From contig OX104128.1 of the NCBI GenBank assembly GCA_944470555.2, positions 44,437,920 to 44,501,919 on the forward strand: a stretch of DNA of 64,000 bases. Direction: 5' to 3'. Numbering within the stretch: the stretch's first letter is position 1; every line of letters starts with the position of its first letter. The stretch comes from Heterobilharzia americana. Taxonomy: Eukaryota; Platyhelminthes; Trematoda; Strigeidida; Schistosomatidae. The translations under genes and the position numbers were made by a program. Positions 23,321 through 35,471 of this stretch are shown here, piece after piece. The notes below the pieces were generated by a model. It saw nothing but the letters and a program-made list of their open reading frames with translations. It was not told where the DNA came from and made no database searches.

Positions 23321-24594
23321 TCATAATAATAACTTGCTATAAAATGAAGTTGTTTACAGTTTTTGAAAGCTATAAAACAGAATGGAGATAGTTTATTCCA
23401 CAAATCTTTCTGTTTTCTCTATGACCAAATTCTTTACTGTATGCACCTACTGATTAGGACTAAAACATATTTGTGTTATCAAGGGTACTTTAGCACGTCT
23501 AAGCAGTAAGAAAACCGTAAGTTGATGGTAAAGTTAATCAATCAACTATTTATTTGTATGCAAAATAACTACATACACTTAGAGGATGAATTCTGATCAG
23601 CATTGTATTTCAATGTATCACTAGTTTATAGAAGTAGTTTATATATATATATATATATATTAGTTTCAAGAGATTAAGCAATCCAGGCCACAATCGATGA
23701 ACTCAACAACTATACGTCGTAAAAACTAAAAACCTAAGTAGGTTATGTATTTGATAATTATCATTTAGGTCGTTATTTAGAGCAATGAATGATTTTATTG
23801 AATTTTTAATAGTTGACTTGAATCCTGCTATGACCCAGGTTCCTCTTTAAACTTTAACCACCAATATAATGAATACAAGAAAAATCCACGTTAGTTTGGT
23901 TGAAGGATACACCTTTAAGTAGTTTATGTATGTATGCTAGTTTAAATTTCGTATATGACTGTAAGATAAACTGAGGCTGTAATAACTTGGCTTGAGTAAA
24001 TAAATTTAACTTGTAGAGATAGGTTTCGATTACTTCCCCTGTATTTAGAAAACAGACTTAAAAGGTACATACTAAATATAGTATAATATAATTTCCTAAA
24101 AAGTCTAAAACCACACTGAGATCGACCAAATGTCCACTTTTAGATCGGATTTGCTAATATGAAGCATTTTGTTGACCTAACCCATCTTATCAATCAGTAA
24201 GGTTGACTTTCAAAATGTAACTAGCTTAATTACAGCATCAAAATAATCAGATAAGCAACTAGGAAAAGAAATGAGGTAGTTTATTTTTATTTCTTATATT
24301 TACTATCGGTGGACCGAGGCATAATTTTATGCCCTTCAAAATTATTTCACTATTAATATCATCTTTAGATACTAGTTCTAGAAACAGAAATTTGACAGAA
24401 ACTATTAATACTTTGGCTTTTCTATGCGTTAAAGTCACGTACTGCTAGGAATTTAGTCTGTTATATGTTGCTACCAAGTCACAGTAACGAGAACTGTGGA
24501 GTTCCTAATAGAATGCGGCGTTTTGGAAAATAACTTTCTCACAATAAACTGAAATTAGTTCATGTCGCAGAGGGATTAAGCTCATTAAACGTGA
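23321..24594. other. MCM10 intron 5, middle part
   Basis: AT-rich intronic DNA with a short TA microsatellite at about 23638-23660. Nothing else was recognised. Confidence 0.4.
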
Positions 24595-24760
24595 TATTAC
24601 AATAGATATTGGTCTAGGCACTCGAATCACAACTAGTGAATCATGAGTCCGTACTCTGCTCCACCTACAGAGATTTGGATAGCCACACAATAGGTGTGGC
24701 TCTGCCTACTGCACAAACTTACCCATGGTTGCTGAGTGGCATTTCGATGTCTTCAATGAT
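24595..24760 (+). repeat. tRNA-derived SINE, degenerate
   Basis: The shared SINE tail is clear: ccacacaataggtgtggctc, tgcctactgcacaaactta, and gttgctgagtggcattt. The tRNA-like head is weaker and its B-box is altered (gagtccgtactct). Confidence 0.6.
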
Positions 24761-25324
24761 TGTTCCACCTGTCCTTTAAATTATCAAGGCATCTAGAAAT
24801 ACGATACCGTCATTGCTCTTTCTTTGTTATTGCTGGACGGTCACTTCTAAATATATTGAAACCAAAATAGTTTTTTCAGTTATCTTACCATCACTAACTT
24901 GAAATTTAAAGATCTTATCGCAGAAAACCTATACATTAGTATACAGCACCATGATAAAAGGACCGAAATGAAAACATTTTCGATTCGCTTGCATTTTAAG
25001 AAATTTCTTACAAATGTATCAGCATTGAGAAACGAACATCGTTGTTACGCGTGCACAATAGCTACCTATGCAATACAGACTTTCAGATGAAATGTTGGGA
25101 GTAAAAAAAATAATATGCACTACAAAAAATTAGCCTAAATCATAATACCATAAGACAATAATGAGAAATTACAGAAAAATACTATTGATACTATTGGTAC
25201 TCAAAAAAGCTAACTACAATAACTATAAAGTTCGTAGAATACTGTTTAAAAGTGAAATTGAATATTCATTACAATATTACAATTCACAAACGAACAATTT
25301 TGAATAAAAACAGTAATAACTTAC
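24761..25324. other. MCM10 intron 5, proximal part
   Basis: AT-rich, no gene-like feature. The exon 5 donor gtaagt is at 25324-25319. Confidence 0.4.
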
Positions 25325-25685
25325 TGCATCCGAGGCTAGTGAACGAGGATTTAGAACAGCGACCACACTACCCTCAGGTTCTTTCCACAATTTCTCATGA
25401 CAGTTACCAAATAAAAACAATTTTACACAACCTGATGATGCTCCAGGACCGACATGTTCTAAATCACTTAAACACCAAACAGAATATATACGATCTTTGC
25501 GCGAACGGCGTGGAGGCAATTTTGATCCAATGACACCAACCACAACAGCTTCAGTAGAAAATGGCTTCTCAGATTTACTCATCATTAACTGATGACTACG
25601 GCGACGTTGAATGTACTGAGAGAGAGTGAGTACCTCCCGATCGGAGGTTCTACTAGACCAAAGTTCTGAAGAAATTCGAGTTCGG
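25325..25685 (-). CDS. MCM10: MCM10 exon 5 (OB-fold)
   Basis: This 361-base exon encodes residues 275-394, the main part of the conserved MCM10 internal domain. MCM10 binds single-stranded DNA, MCM2-7 and DNA polymerase alpha, and is needed to activate the CMG helicase at replication origins in the nucleus. The start RTRISSELWSSRTSDREVL corresponds to the conserved entry segment. VVVGVIGSKL (321-330), IYSVWCLSDL (340-349), CVKLFLFGNCHEKLW (360-374) and VVAVLNPR (381-388) are successive OB-fold strands. The acceptor is tttcatttag and the donor is gtaagt. It enters with one base that completes Tyr and ends in phase 0. This is the strongest evidence for the gene identity. Confidence 0.94.
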
Positions 25686-27657
25686 CTAAATGAAAATCCA
25701 ACGAAACATTTTTTAGTAATTCAAAAACATCACTTTATTTTTTTTCACCAATAAATTATTTCCAGAACTACAGTTTCATATGAAGCTTTACCTTAGGCAA
25801 CGAATATTGGGTTGGTTACCCAATAAACTTCGGCGCAGAAATAAAAGGGCTGTTTATCACTCATTAGTCAACCTCAATGACGACAAAGGCGACGTATCCC
25901 ACCTTTAGTCAAGGGGTAAGTAAGCAATTTTCTTCTGTTGAGACCAAATTCGTTAACTTGTACTGGACACAAAATAGTTAAACAATTACAAAATTCTAAT
26001 TTCCTGCCGTTCGCTTTGTTGTAATTAAAAGTTTAGATAGTTTGCTGTCCAATTAAGTTAACGCCCAATAACCTATCCATATCTACGCTAGAAGTATTTA
26101 GATACATACACCGTTGAGTACGCGGACTTTCGATCGATCTTCCCCCCTACACCAGTAATCGAGGAATGTCTTATGCACGTCAAGTCACCATTAAATCTGA
26201 CATTTACTCATGCTTACAGGAGGATTAGTGTTTTAGAAAAGCAAGTTCAGTGAGATCAGGTTATCAACTGACACCAATGTAAAGGATCAGTAAACGATGA
26301 TTTGACTAGCATAAACGATAAGTTTTTTAGCTGATATTCCTGAGGTAATGGAATTCAAAGGCTGAAGACTCTAAATGGTTCAAAACCCATCACATTGAAG
26401 CATATATATTCAATTTTAAATCTCCTAAGAAAGTTGCTTACAATACTGTGCTATACTTCCTCCAATTTCAATGTTTATTCGAGTAAATTTCTATTTTTTT
26501 CCTTTTTTGTCCATCATGGTAAGATGTGGCCAACTAAAGTACTTGTGAAAGACTATGCGCTGATATACATGTCTATCTCTAAAGCTGATCTAGGAGGAGC
26601 GGTTCAGGTTTCCATTAGATGATGAAAGTGATAATTACATGTTAGATTCAAGTCGGAAGCTTGAACACTATCATACGTACCGCAGGTCAATAATCGTTGC
26701 GCTTCTTGAGGCTAAAGGTGCATTCAATTTGTTGAACAGAGCCGTGATCTGAAATTTTCTAGAAAGGGATGTCACTGAAAAGACTGACAGAAGCCTGTAT
26801 CTGCACTCACTCTTGGTGTCAAACAGCTGGAAGTTGTCGAAACAAACACTAAATTCATAATCAAAGAATCTGCAGATCCAGTACCAGCTTTCGCTGTTTT
26901 CATTAGCTACACTACTGTTTACTAAACGCTAAAAATGGGAAAGGTTAGCATTTAATCAACTAAGTGATGTTAGCTGTGAACTGATTTGCGATTCGAAAAC
27001 TACTGAGAAATTATTATAAACAAACTGCCTTCAAGAGCAGTTTTTCAATCTATGAAAGTAAGTTGTTTTTAGTCAATAAAATAGCTGAACCACGCCTGCG
27101 TATACAAAGGCCCAATACGGCACAGCAGCCATTTATGTGTATTTAACATTCATTTAGACGAAAATACAAATAGTGAGAGGAAGATAATGAGTAAAACCCT
27201 CAGTTCATCAATTGTAAAACTAAGAGTTGTGGCAATAAATAGAATGACTTTGTCAGAAATGTAATAATTTCCTGAAAAGATATCACTTAATAACCTCCTC
27301 AGCAAGAAAAACTTTAAAGTGGTTTCTAACACAAGCTGATATCAGTGAGAAATACTAAATCACAGGGAGTATTGAGCAAACGTTCCCTACTGTCCTTAAA
27401 CTTCTTAGGGATATGCACTTTTCCAAACAAATTTTCAATCCTCAGATATCATAACGGTCACATTATTCATTAAAGTATTTATTGACTGTTATTGAAGGTG
27501 AATAAGTTGATGACATATCGCAATTTATATCCTAATATGATGCATTTAATTATCATCATGAAGCATCGTAGTAATTTCAGATGACATGAATGTCCATAAG
27601 GACCTGTAACAATGACCGTCAGAAAAGTTGTTAGCAGGTAAAACTTCATAGACTTAC
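25686..27657. other. MCM10 intron 4
   Basis: No exon is recognisable. A faint third copy of the unclassified repeat lies at about 26440-26600. The rest is AT-rich non-coding DNA. Confidence 0.4.
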
Positions 27658-27829
27658 TACACTCGAAGTCTTGTAGGGACTGCAAACCAACAGTCTTTAT
27701 CAGCGGATGTAGTCTGACCATCATTACTGTTGGTATTACGTGAAATAGGTGTGATGGCAGCAGATTTAGTCAAAACTGCTGGACTGTGGTTCCCGAAAGG
27801 AGTGAATGACGCAGCATTCAGTGCAGAAA
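27658..27829 (-). CDS. MCM10: MCM10 exon 4
   Basis: This 172-base exon encodes residues about 217-273, starting SALNAASFTPFGNHSPAVLT and ending CWFAVPTRLRV. The last residues form the start of the conserved internal domain, equivalent to the Gly/Arg-Leu-Arg-Ile motif of animal MCM10, and continue into exon 5. The acceptor is tttatttag and the donor is gtaagt. It enters with two bases that complete Ile from exon 3 and leaves two bases that exon 5 completes to Tyr. Confidence 0.85.
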
Positions 27830-28027
27830 CTAAATAAATATTAAAAATCAGATGATAAATAAACGGACGCAATTTCAAAAAAATGCCTCATGATTTTAAT
27901 GTAAACTATCAAGTGACAATATACCTTTAAAAGAATGCAGAAGACGAAAACTCATTCAAACAAAAGTCTTAAATCTTAAGTAACATTACATGAAAGGCGA
28001 AAGAAACCTAAGTACTGTAACAGAGTA
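27830..28027. other. MCM10 intron 3, short 3' part
   Basis: Non-coding sequence between the second PLE remnant and exon 4. No feature was recognised. Confidence 0.4.
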
Positions 28028-28120
28028 TAATTCCATATTAGATTGTTTGTTTGATATGGCGCACAGTGATACAGTATTATTTATTGGATGACCTTTCCAG
28101 AAGAATTCACTGCTCATATT
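28028..28120 (+). repeat. Left inverted terminal repeat of PLE remnant 2
   Basis: The block ttccatattagattgtttgt through tacagtattatttattggat matches the reverse complement of 29180-29277 and resembles the left end of remnant 1. Confidence 0.7.
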
Positions 28121-28187
28121 CATATTAAAGTTATCATTTAACTTTCAAACTTCCTTTACATAGTCCAAGCGTTTTCATTCCTTTATT

Positions 28188-28500
28188 TTAATCGTAGTAA
28201 AATTTTCCAGATATCCAAGTTTCGACTCGAATGTGTTGGTTTCTTATAAACACTAGTATCCAAGCTTCCATCTTTTCTTGATTATGCAGTCCAACATACG
28301 TAATTCTCCTTCTCAGTTTTCTAACTGAGTGAATTGAAGTGCACCTAGTATTGTGCGCGAAAAAACTCTGGATATGTTCTATTTTTAACACAGTAAATAT
28401 GTCATCTACATATTGCTACCGTACTTTTGAGGTGGGTTGGAATTTTCACAATGCCATTTGTTCCCAGACTTGATAAAATGTCTTAGTAATCGGGCTAGGA
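28188..28500 (-). pseudogene. PLE reverse-transcriptase fragment, minus strand
   Basis: On the minus strand the frame reads YVDDIFTVLKIEHIQSFFAH, with the RT catalytic motif YVDD. After a frame change it resembles the PLE block GSLDTSVYKKPTHS. The equivalent block on the plus strand of remnant 1 is at 5290-5334. The frame is disrupted and ends against the terminal repeat region, so no functional protein remains. Confidence 0.75.
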
Positions 28501-28526
28501 GTAAGTGAGAAAACCTAAATAAGCAA

Positions 28527-28990
28527 ATGAAACACATCAAAGGGACACTAAGCCTTAACAGCTACCCTCCGGAATTGATTAAAAAGTTTATAAGGACTGA
28601 CAAGAGGAGTGGTTATGTTAGTGGTAAATGCAACATAACTAAAAGGGAATTCGAAACCTCTGTAGCGTTGCTGTATAAGGAAAGCACATCGGAAATCTTA
28701 TGTAAAATTCTTAACAAAGTTGGGATTAAGGTGACATTTAAATTCACACACTCGCTCAGAGGGAAACTTCGTAGGCCAAAAGATCCAGTAGAGCCAATTA
28801 GGAAAAATAACCTGATCTATCAGGTCAAAGCACTTGACCGAGGTCAGTCAGAATAGCAGAATACAAACGTTTAGAGAGACATACAATGATAGACCCTACT
28901 AAGACAAGTAATTTAGAGAAAAGCTCACCTATCCCTCTGCGTACATTGACCCATAACCACACTATACGGTGACAGTTCTTTCTAAAATCT
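28527..28990 (+). pseudogene. PLE linker and GIY-YIG-region fragment, plus strand
   Basis: An open frame of 109 codons reads IKGTLSLNSYPPELIKKF and later LRGKLRRPKDPVEP and NNLIYQV, the linker leading to the GIY-YIG-type endonuclease of Penelope-like elements. Where remnant 1 keeps the PCNDC sequence, this copy diverges (KALDRGQSE) and stops at 28856. A second frame continues with RLERHTMIDPTKTSN and THNHTI, matching the same region of remnant 1. Confidence 0.75.
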
Positions 28991-29179
28991 AATATAGATA
29001 AGTGGAGGGAGAGACCGATCACAGAATCTTTGTTCATTGAATCAACACCTAACAAACGTAACAGGAATGACTCATCACATATTGCACATATCTGGAAATT
29101 TTTGCTACCATTAAAATGAATGAACGAGAAACCGTTGAACTATATAAAAGAAGCTTGAAAATCCTATGGTAACTTTGAC

Positions 29180-29277
29180 ATAAATATGAGCAATAAATTC
29201 TGGAAACGTCATCCAGCAAATAATACTGTATTATTGTGTCCCATATTAAACATACAATCTAACCTGGGGAGAAACAG
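29180..29277 (-). repeat. Right inverted terminal repeat of PLE remnant 2
   Basis: This pairs with 28028-28120 in inverse orientation. The shared core is around aataatactgtattattgtg. Confidence 0.7.
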
Positions 29278-30089
29278 GCTTGTTTCTTTTCTATACCCGT
29301 AAGTAAGAGTGGGTCAGAAGACATCGCATACGTTCGCCTAATCAACGTAATTTCGACAACACCTAAATATGTTCATTACAAACTCCATGAAACCGCAGCT
29401 AAGCTTTCCTAATAAATATTTATTAATACGACACTGCAAGTTGAGCTTAAAACAGCCGACATCCATAACGTCCAATCATTTGTTGAGTAATAATCACTGT
29501 TCACTGTCTCGCGCATAACATCCGTCTTTACCGTGCACTCCTTCCTAAAACATGATGGTCGAATCCTAAACCTAGTCAGTACATACAGCATAAGTGAAAC
29601 GAATACTGATACCTATGGACAAAATGTAACCCAGAGGACACTAAACACAGCTATAACAAACATATGTGTTGATGAGATTGCTGGCCTAATCAAATATTAA
29701 TCTAGTCACCTTTATAGCGCTACATATTTAAATTAAAAACTATCATACTGGCTAGGAGTTTTGGTGCATCACAATGAACAGAACAGAACCCACTACTTTA
29801 TATCTTATAAGACCAGGTTTAGATACGAGTTTATATATCACTGAAGGGTTTTTACGTTTTCCTAATAAACTGCGTAAAGCCCACAGAAATGCGTTTCTTA
29901 AAGAGATAATGGTGCGCTTTCAATAGTTCAATAGTTTTTTTTTTATTCAGAAACATGTTATGATCATCGTATGAAACTCTTGAATAGAGAACAGATTGAT
30001 TCCTCACCAATTGACAAAAAATCAGGATAATATTGCATTCAAAGCTAACTGAGTGACCATGTATGGATTCTTCTGTTAAGGAGCGAGTT
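29278..30089. other. MCM10 intron 3, middle part
   Basis: AT-rich, nothing recognised. Confidence 0.4.
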
Positions 30090-30310
30090 ATACATACCTA
30101 TTGTGAAGTGTTGCGTAATGCCACTTAACCCGGTATATGCTTGTTTACTTGGTTATGAGCCACATTTAATATGTGAGATCTTATAATAGTAACTACCTGT
30201 TCAAAACTTTGTGGGCGGTACATTTAAGGAGACTGCAACCTATTAGTTGGAAAATATACGATTAAACCAATGAACCACGGCTTTACTGTGACTTGAATGG
30301 TTAAGAGGTA
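30090..30310 (-). repeat. SINE-like remnant, minus strand
   Basis: The order of blocks (gttgcgtaatgccacttaac; gagccacatttaatatgtga; gtaactacctgttcaaaact; aaaccaatgaaccacggct) follows the minus-strand SINEs, but with strong decay. Confidence 0.4.
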
Positions 30311-30699
30311 GTTAGCGGAAAGTATCGGTTTAGCACTTATTGGAAATTCACCAACTGAGGTTGTTTAAAACTGGGGAAACCCGTAACTTAGTTGAGACGT
30401 CAGAATACGTTGTCTGACTCAGTAGTTATAGATAATACTTTTGAAACTCTTCGTAAACGAACAATTCCACTGCAAGAACAGATTAATTACACAAACCCGA
30501 CAGAAGATAGTAAACACATCACACTACTTCAAACAATCCTAAACCCTTCATCAATTCAATCTTCAATGAGGTGTATGATACACCTCTCTGTGGAACGGCA
30601 ACAAGTCAAACAATAAATAATTCAGTAGTTTTTTGAAGTTATCTAACACTAAACATAATGCAATATGATATCTCGTCATTTAGATGAATGACGACATGT
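30311..30699. other. MCM10 intron 3, between SINE remnants
   Basis: A 74-codon open frame at 30392-30616 on the plus strand has no recognisable motif. No gene is supported. Confidence 0.35.
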
Positions 30700-30865
30700 G
30701 ACTGATGTAACTCACCAACCCAGTGAGGATGTACGCACTAGATAATGAGTTTATGATACCATCTCAAACCTCAATAGATGGATGGGAGAACAAGGCTGTG
30801 ACCGATTTGTTGAAAGTCAACCACCCAAACCAATAAGCTACCACTTCACAATATAGTGCAAATTA
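30700..30865 (-). repeat. SINE-like remnant, minus strand
   Basis: Blocks such as ccagtgaggatgtacgcact and accatctcaaacctcaatag correspond to the SINE body in minus orientation. It is degenerate. Confidence 0.4.
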
Positions 30866-31364
30866 TTAAATACAAATTTTAATCAGCACTAACAGTTCCG
30901 TCATAAAATTTGGTCGGTTGCCATCCAACACTAAAATCACTTCACAAATCCAATGAAAATATCAATAAAATGAGAAAAGGCATCCATAAAATACTAAAAG
31001 ACTTTTGCATCTAAAGCGAATGCATATTCATTTCTACTGACTAAAAACTCATCAGTTAGATTAATTCAAAATATGAAAATGACAATCCATGTCGAAATAT
31101 TATAGTCAATAACGACGGCAAGAAGCATTAAAGTAACGATGAGCAAGAATCAGAAATGACAGTAGTTGATAGGATAAATAGAATAAATGAATTTGAAACA
31201 GAGTAAATGGATCTACTCGACTGTAATTTACTCTTCATAGCATTCTTTAATGCATATATTCAGAGAGTACTGCAAACACTGAACGCAATAGAATATCTCT
31301 GAGCTGATAGTAATTAAAATCAACTTTCAAACTCAATAAGTAGTATATTTTCATCGAAACTCAC
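30866..31364. other. MCM10 intron 3, proximal part
   Basis: No feature apart from the exon 3 donor gtgagt (31364-31359). Confidence 0.4.
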
Positions 31365-31595
31365 TTGCTTGTTTACGTCGCAAAGCACATGCTGCCAATG
31401 CAGTACTGACTGAATTCCTATCGTTATTATTTTTACTAGAGGTAGCTGGTAAAGACGTCTTCTTCTGCTTCTCCTCAAATTGAATTGCTTCATTGACGTG
31501 TCGTTCAATTAATTTATCTTTTTCTGAATGTTGTTTGACAGATAAACATTTCTGAATGCTAGCTCCGTTTTCTGAAAGTCCACGGTCTTTCTCAT
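31365..31595 (-). CDS. MCM10: MCM10 exon 3
   Basis: This 231-base exon encodes residues about 140-216. The encoded segment is charged and helical (DEKDRGLSENGASIQKCLSV, then IERHVNEAIQFEEKQKKTS) and ends ALAACALRRKQA. The N-terminal third of animal MCM10 is poorly conserved and includes an oligomerising coiled coil, and this exon may contribute to it. Identity rests on splice phase: it enters with two bases that complete Asp after exon 2 and leaves one base that exon 4 completes to Ile. Confidence 0.8.
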
Positions 31596-33945
31596 CTATT
31601 TCAATAAAAGTGAATTACCATATACATATAAATGAACAGATAGGGAGATCTTAATGAACATTAGTATCACTACAGGAATTGACCGAAGTTGCCAAAAAAT
31701 GATCACCAGAATCTGCCAAGGTGACTATTAGGTAACTTGACAGGAGACTTGATAGCTCACGGTTTAGTTCTAGTGGAGTAGAAGTGTTTATTGATAAGAA
31801 ATCCTGATATAGTACGGAACCGCTATACAATGCTCAGTGGTTCACTGAAGTTTATTCCCAATGGAAACGAAACACAAATGAAGAAGAATCGACTTGTTAA
31901 AAAGGATCAGTAGTAGTGCATATGATACACTTGAAGTGACTCCTACAGTAGGTAGTGGAACAGTATTACTTACGAGCTGTAAACTACCGTGTTTCACAAC
32001 GATGTAAATTTGGTTATTCATGCCGAAAATTTGCTTCCCATCTTCCTGAATCTGCAAAATACATTTGTTTCTCCATTCTTTGTTCAACTTCCCCTCTAGA
32101 ATACTCGTTGAATCTTTCTACATACAGACAGTCTTATTATTAGTTCTTATATATCTATTCATTCAGTTCTTGTAACTTCGACTGCGTAACACCAACGTTA
32201 TCCTTTCTTTAAGCTGATAATTTTCAATCAAACTGATTCAAGTTTGTAAATACGTTGTCGAATTTGATATTAAAACTGTTTTGGGTTTTAAGCAGCTAAT
32301 AAGAAACCCACAAAAACAATCGATCCATGTAATTCTGCTCAGCCTTGACTTTGATAGCAAAAGGGCCAAGTGTGTATACTACTCTCCAACTATCAGTTTA
32401 CACACTGAAACCATTCTGATCATATTACACTGACCACTTCTGCACGCATACATTAACAAACTGATAAACTTGCGTGGTCGTATCAGTGAATAGTTAGCAA
32501 TTTGCTCGAACCAGCAAGCAGTCACTGTCCAATCATACCGTTCGGAACAAGCGACAATCTTTAACTAATCCTCTCCGCCGATAACTTAATAGCGTTGTGG
32601 TGTGTCCGCCGTTGAGTTCAGTGGACGCTACGTCAGATAATTTCTCTCCGTATGTCTGAAGTTCGTGCTTGTCATATATCAGCGGCTTTGAGTACATTTG
32701 TTACAGGGGATTGACATTATACGTTCATTCGGCTGGGATTCATAAAGTACCACTTAAGTACCAATATGCCTGGCCTAGCCTTCTTACGTGTATATTCAAT
32801 TCGCCTCATATGATGACAACATCTGAACCTCTGGTTTTTAGCAGGAAGTTAGACAATTTTTAGTGAAACCCATCTTTCACTTAATCTGAGCTACAAACAG
32901 TGGGTGAGAAAGCAGAGACTGCATCCGAAGTCGAAAACACATGCCAGGGGAGTAGAAGTGTAACGTTTTTAAGCCTGACTTCTAATAACTTTCCACTATG
33001 ATAAGGGAAGATAGCACCAAGAAGAGATGCTTGGCATCAACAGGAAACAGAGGTGATGACGTAGGATTACTAACAGAGAAATTTGAAAAACGATTATAAG
33101 ATTATTTCACCTTAAAGTGTCGAAAAAGATGGTGGATTTATAAGAGTAGTTTAACGCAATGGGTATGTGAAATTAAAGCTCGAATTAACATCTGCTCGGG
33201 GTCAACATACATGCCACCTTCCTAGTAGTTTTAGATTTGATTGTGGCATATCCCGACCAGAAAAAATTTACACCACCATCACGAAAAACAACAGAGAGAA
33301 GAGAAAAACATTACTTTTTAACCTAACCTTTCGACAAATAGATGCCAGATATCCATGGAAAACAGCTTGCTGATCTCACATGCTGTGCACTCAAGAAGTA
33401 CGACTTCACTCTCGGACCACCATCATGGAATTACTAAACACATCTTTGTGGTATGTTAGGATCTCAAAGAATAATCATTTTAGCTGGTTTAGGTCATTGG
33501 GTTACTATGATATGCAAGTCCGACCACTACGCTAGATTAGCAGCTATCAGTCACCTAAATATTACATTTGACAAAAAATAAGTGCCCGAATTTACATTAA
33601 GTGTCTCGGAGCTTTAATAAGAAGCGACCCATAGAAGCTAACCCAATCTGAATTCAAAACCAATATTCATATGTAACACCTCACAATCCCCGAGTTCTGT
33701 AACGGGACGAAGAAGTTAAAGGGTACGGACTGCCTTAATTCAATTCAGCATTTCGATGACGAGGTACCTGCTAAGAAGTTTGACGATTCTGGATTTCACG
33801 AGGTTGAAAGTTTGCATATCCAATTAGTCTCAAAACCTCTACGCTTTGGCTTTCAGTGGTTCTTTGATTATAATCATTCCAAGATAAAAACCAAATTCAC
33901 AAAAATCATCATCTGATATTTATAACATTTAGAAAAAGGACTGAC
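31596..33945. other. MCM10 intron 2
   Basis: 2.3 kb without a supported exon. The segment 32490-32790 is somewhat less AT-rich and may be an old repeat, but I cannot classify it. The short open frames here have no motifs. Confidence 0.4.
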
Positions 33946-34113
33946 CATCTTCAATTCCCGTCAACTCATTGAAATCATCTTCACTGTCATTGTTGACATC
34001 ATCATCACTCAGATTATCCGTACCAAACAGTTGCTGAAGATTTGAGACAGTTTCTTTTTCATTTAATGATAGGTTGGACGGAACTGTCCCAAACAATTCA
34101 CTGACGCCAACAT
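33946..34113 (-). CDS. MCM10: MCM10 exon 2
   Basis: This 168-base exon encodes residues about 84-139. It contains SELFGTVPSNLSLNEKETVS and LQQLFGTDNL, followed by an acidic run (SDDDVNNDSEDDF). The acceptor is tttatcag and the donor is gtcagt. It enters with two bases that complete Asp after exon 1 and leaves one base. The acidic N-terminus suits MCM10, but there is no domain to recognise. The phase on both sides is the main support. Confidence 0.8.
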
Positions 34114-35471
34114 CTGATAAAAATTATAAAAATTAGGAGTTTGTAACCTTTTGGACTAAACAAAAATGCTAAAATTTCAATACGTATAAGTCTCAATTTT
34201 TCGAAAATCTCATTAGAAAATTTGTGTCAATAAAGAATTTATGAAGAAAAGGATAGAGATGTTACCCAACGGCACAAACAAAATCGATCCAGTAGCTATG
34301 AGCATATATAAGTCAGTAGTTGAATTGACTTACGGGTTGATACAACTTGCCTTCATATTAATCGCTTACTAACCATGAACATTACAGTAGACAACAATGG
34401 CAACTAGTACACCGTTTTCCTTCCAATTGTAACGCATCGTCTGGACATGCATATTTCTTTGTGACTTTTATTATCCTTACTGAAAACCAGCCATCGCTTT
34501 AAATGACAGTGTTGTACACTAGAATGACAAGTTAAAACAGGCTTAAGTCATAATACAAATACCTATTCTCCTTGATGGTAGTTCGGTTTTCTCTGAGCTT
34601 TGATACTTTTTTGTGAAATATCAAAACTCAGAGAACACCAAACCAACATCATCCTCATCCTGAGATACAAATCTTTTCCACGATCTCAAAACCTTTCCTC
34701 CTTGGAATGGAGGTGCGTTCATTTGAAAGGCCCTAAGATGAAGTAAAAGTGAAATCTCGAATTCCCTGCTAATCATTACCAAGCAGCGACAACACCAAGA
34801 TATGAGTAAAAACAGACATCTCAAAATGGTTGGTCACTTTATCTCGGTGAATTAACAAAAAGATACTCAAGCTTTGTTCGCCATTAATATGTGTAAGAAA
34901 TTACCATTTACTATACAAGTAATACTATACACCACTAGTCTATCGTGTTTAATTTTCTTAATTTGCTTTGAAATTTTTGACGCGACATTTTCCCATATAA
35001 ACACACCAACCCTTTTCCTAATGAAATGCATACAGCATTAAAATTGTATTAAGTGGACCAATTACAACAAAGCAAGTGTACACAAGTGAAGTGACTTGCG
35101 AAAAACCGATTCACTCTATTCTATCCTGAGTGCTAACGCATCGCAAAAAACCCAGCGGCGAGTATTGCTGGAACAAGTTCCATATACCACCTCTATAAGA
35201 TTCTGCATATTAACACAAAATATACCTCATTTCTAGTCATCCATATCCATACTACAAACACTTGATGCATTCAGCTTTGACGTTTCGATACAATTAGTAC
35301 ACAAGAATACAATAAAATTAATAACTTGTTCTAGAACTAGAAACAGCTCATTTCGGTACGTAACATTCAACCAATCGAGTAACTGAGAAAGTACAAACAA
35401 CTCCGTACTACTGTGAATTACCGCTTTATGCATAGCTAAAATAAAAATGAAAACGAATGCAACAGATTTAC
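34114..35471. other. MCM10 intron 1
   Basis: No exon was recognised. The open frame at 34621-34824 on the minus strand is not needed, because exons 1 and 2 join in phase without it. Confidence 0.4.

Larger units (their letters stand above)
28028..29277. mobile_element. Penelope-like retroelement remnant 2, internally inverted
   Basis: The ends, about 28028-28120 and 29180-29277, are imperfect inverted repeats, and both relate to the ends of remnant 1. The left half is on the minus strand and holds a reverse-transcriptase segment, with the catalytic YVDD box at 28412-28401. The right half is on the plus strand and holds the linker and the start of the GIY-YIG-type region. The two halves meet head to head near 28.45-28.52 kb. 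The element therefore consists of two 3'-derived pieces in opposite orientation. It lies in MCM10 intron 3. Confidence 0.78.

Noticed and set aside
34621..34824. Minus-strand frame between MCM10 exons 1 and 2
   Set aside because: Exons 1 and 2 already join in phase to give Asp. The frame has no matching splice sites and no conserved motif.
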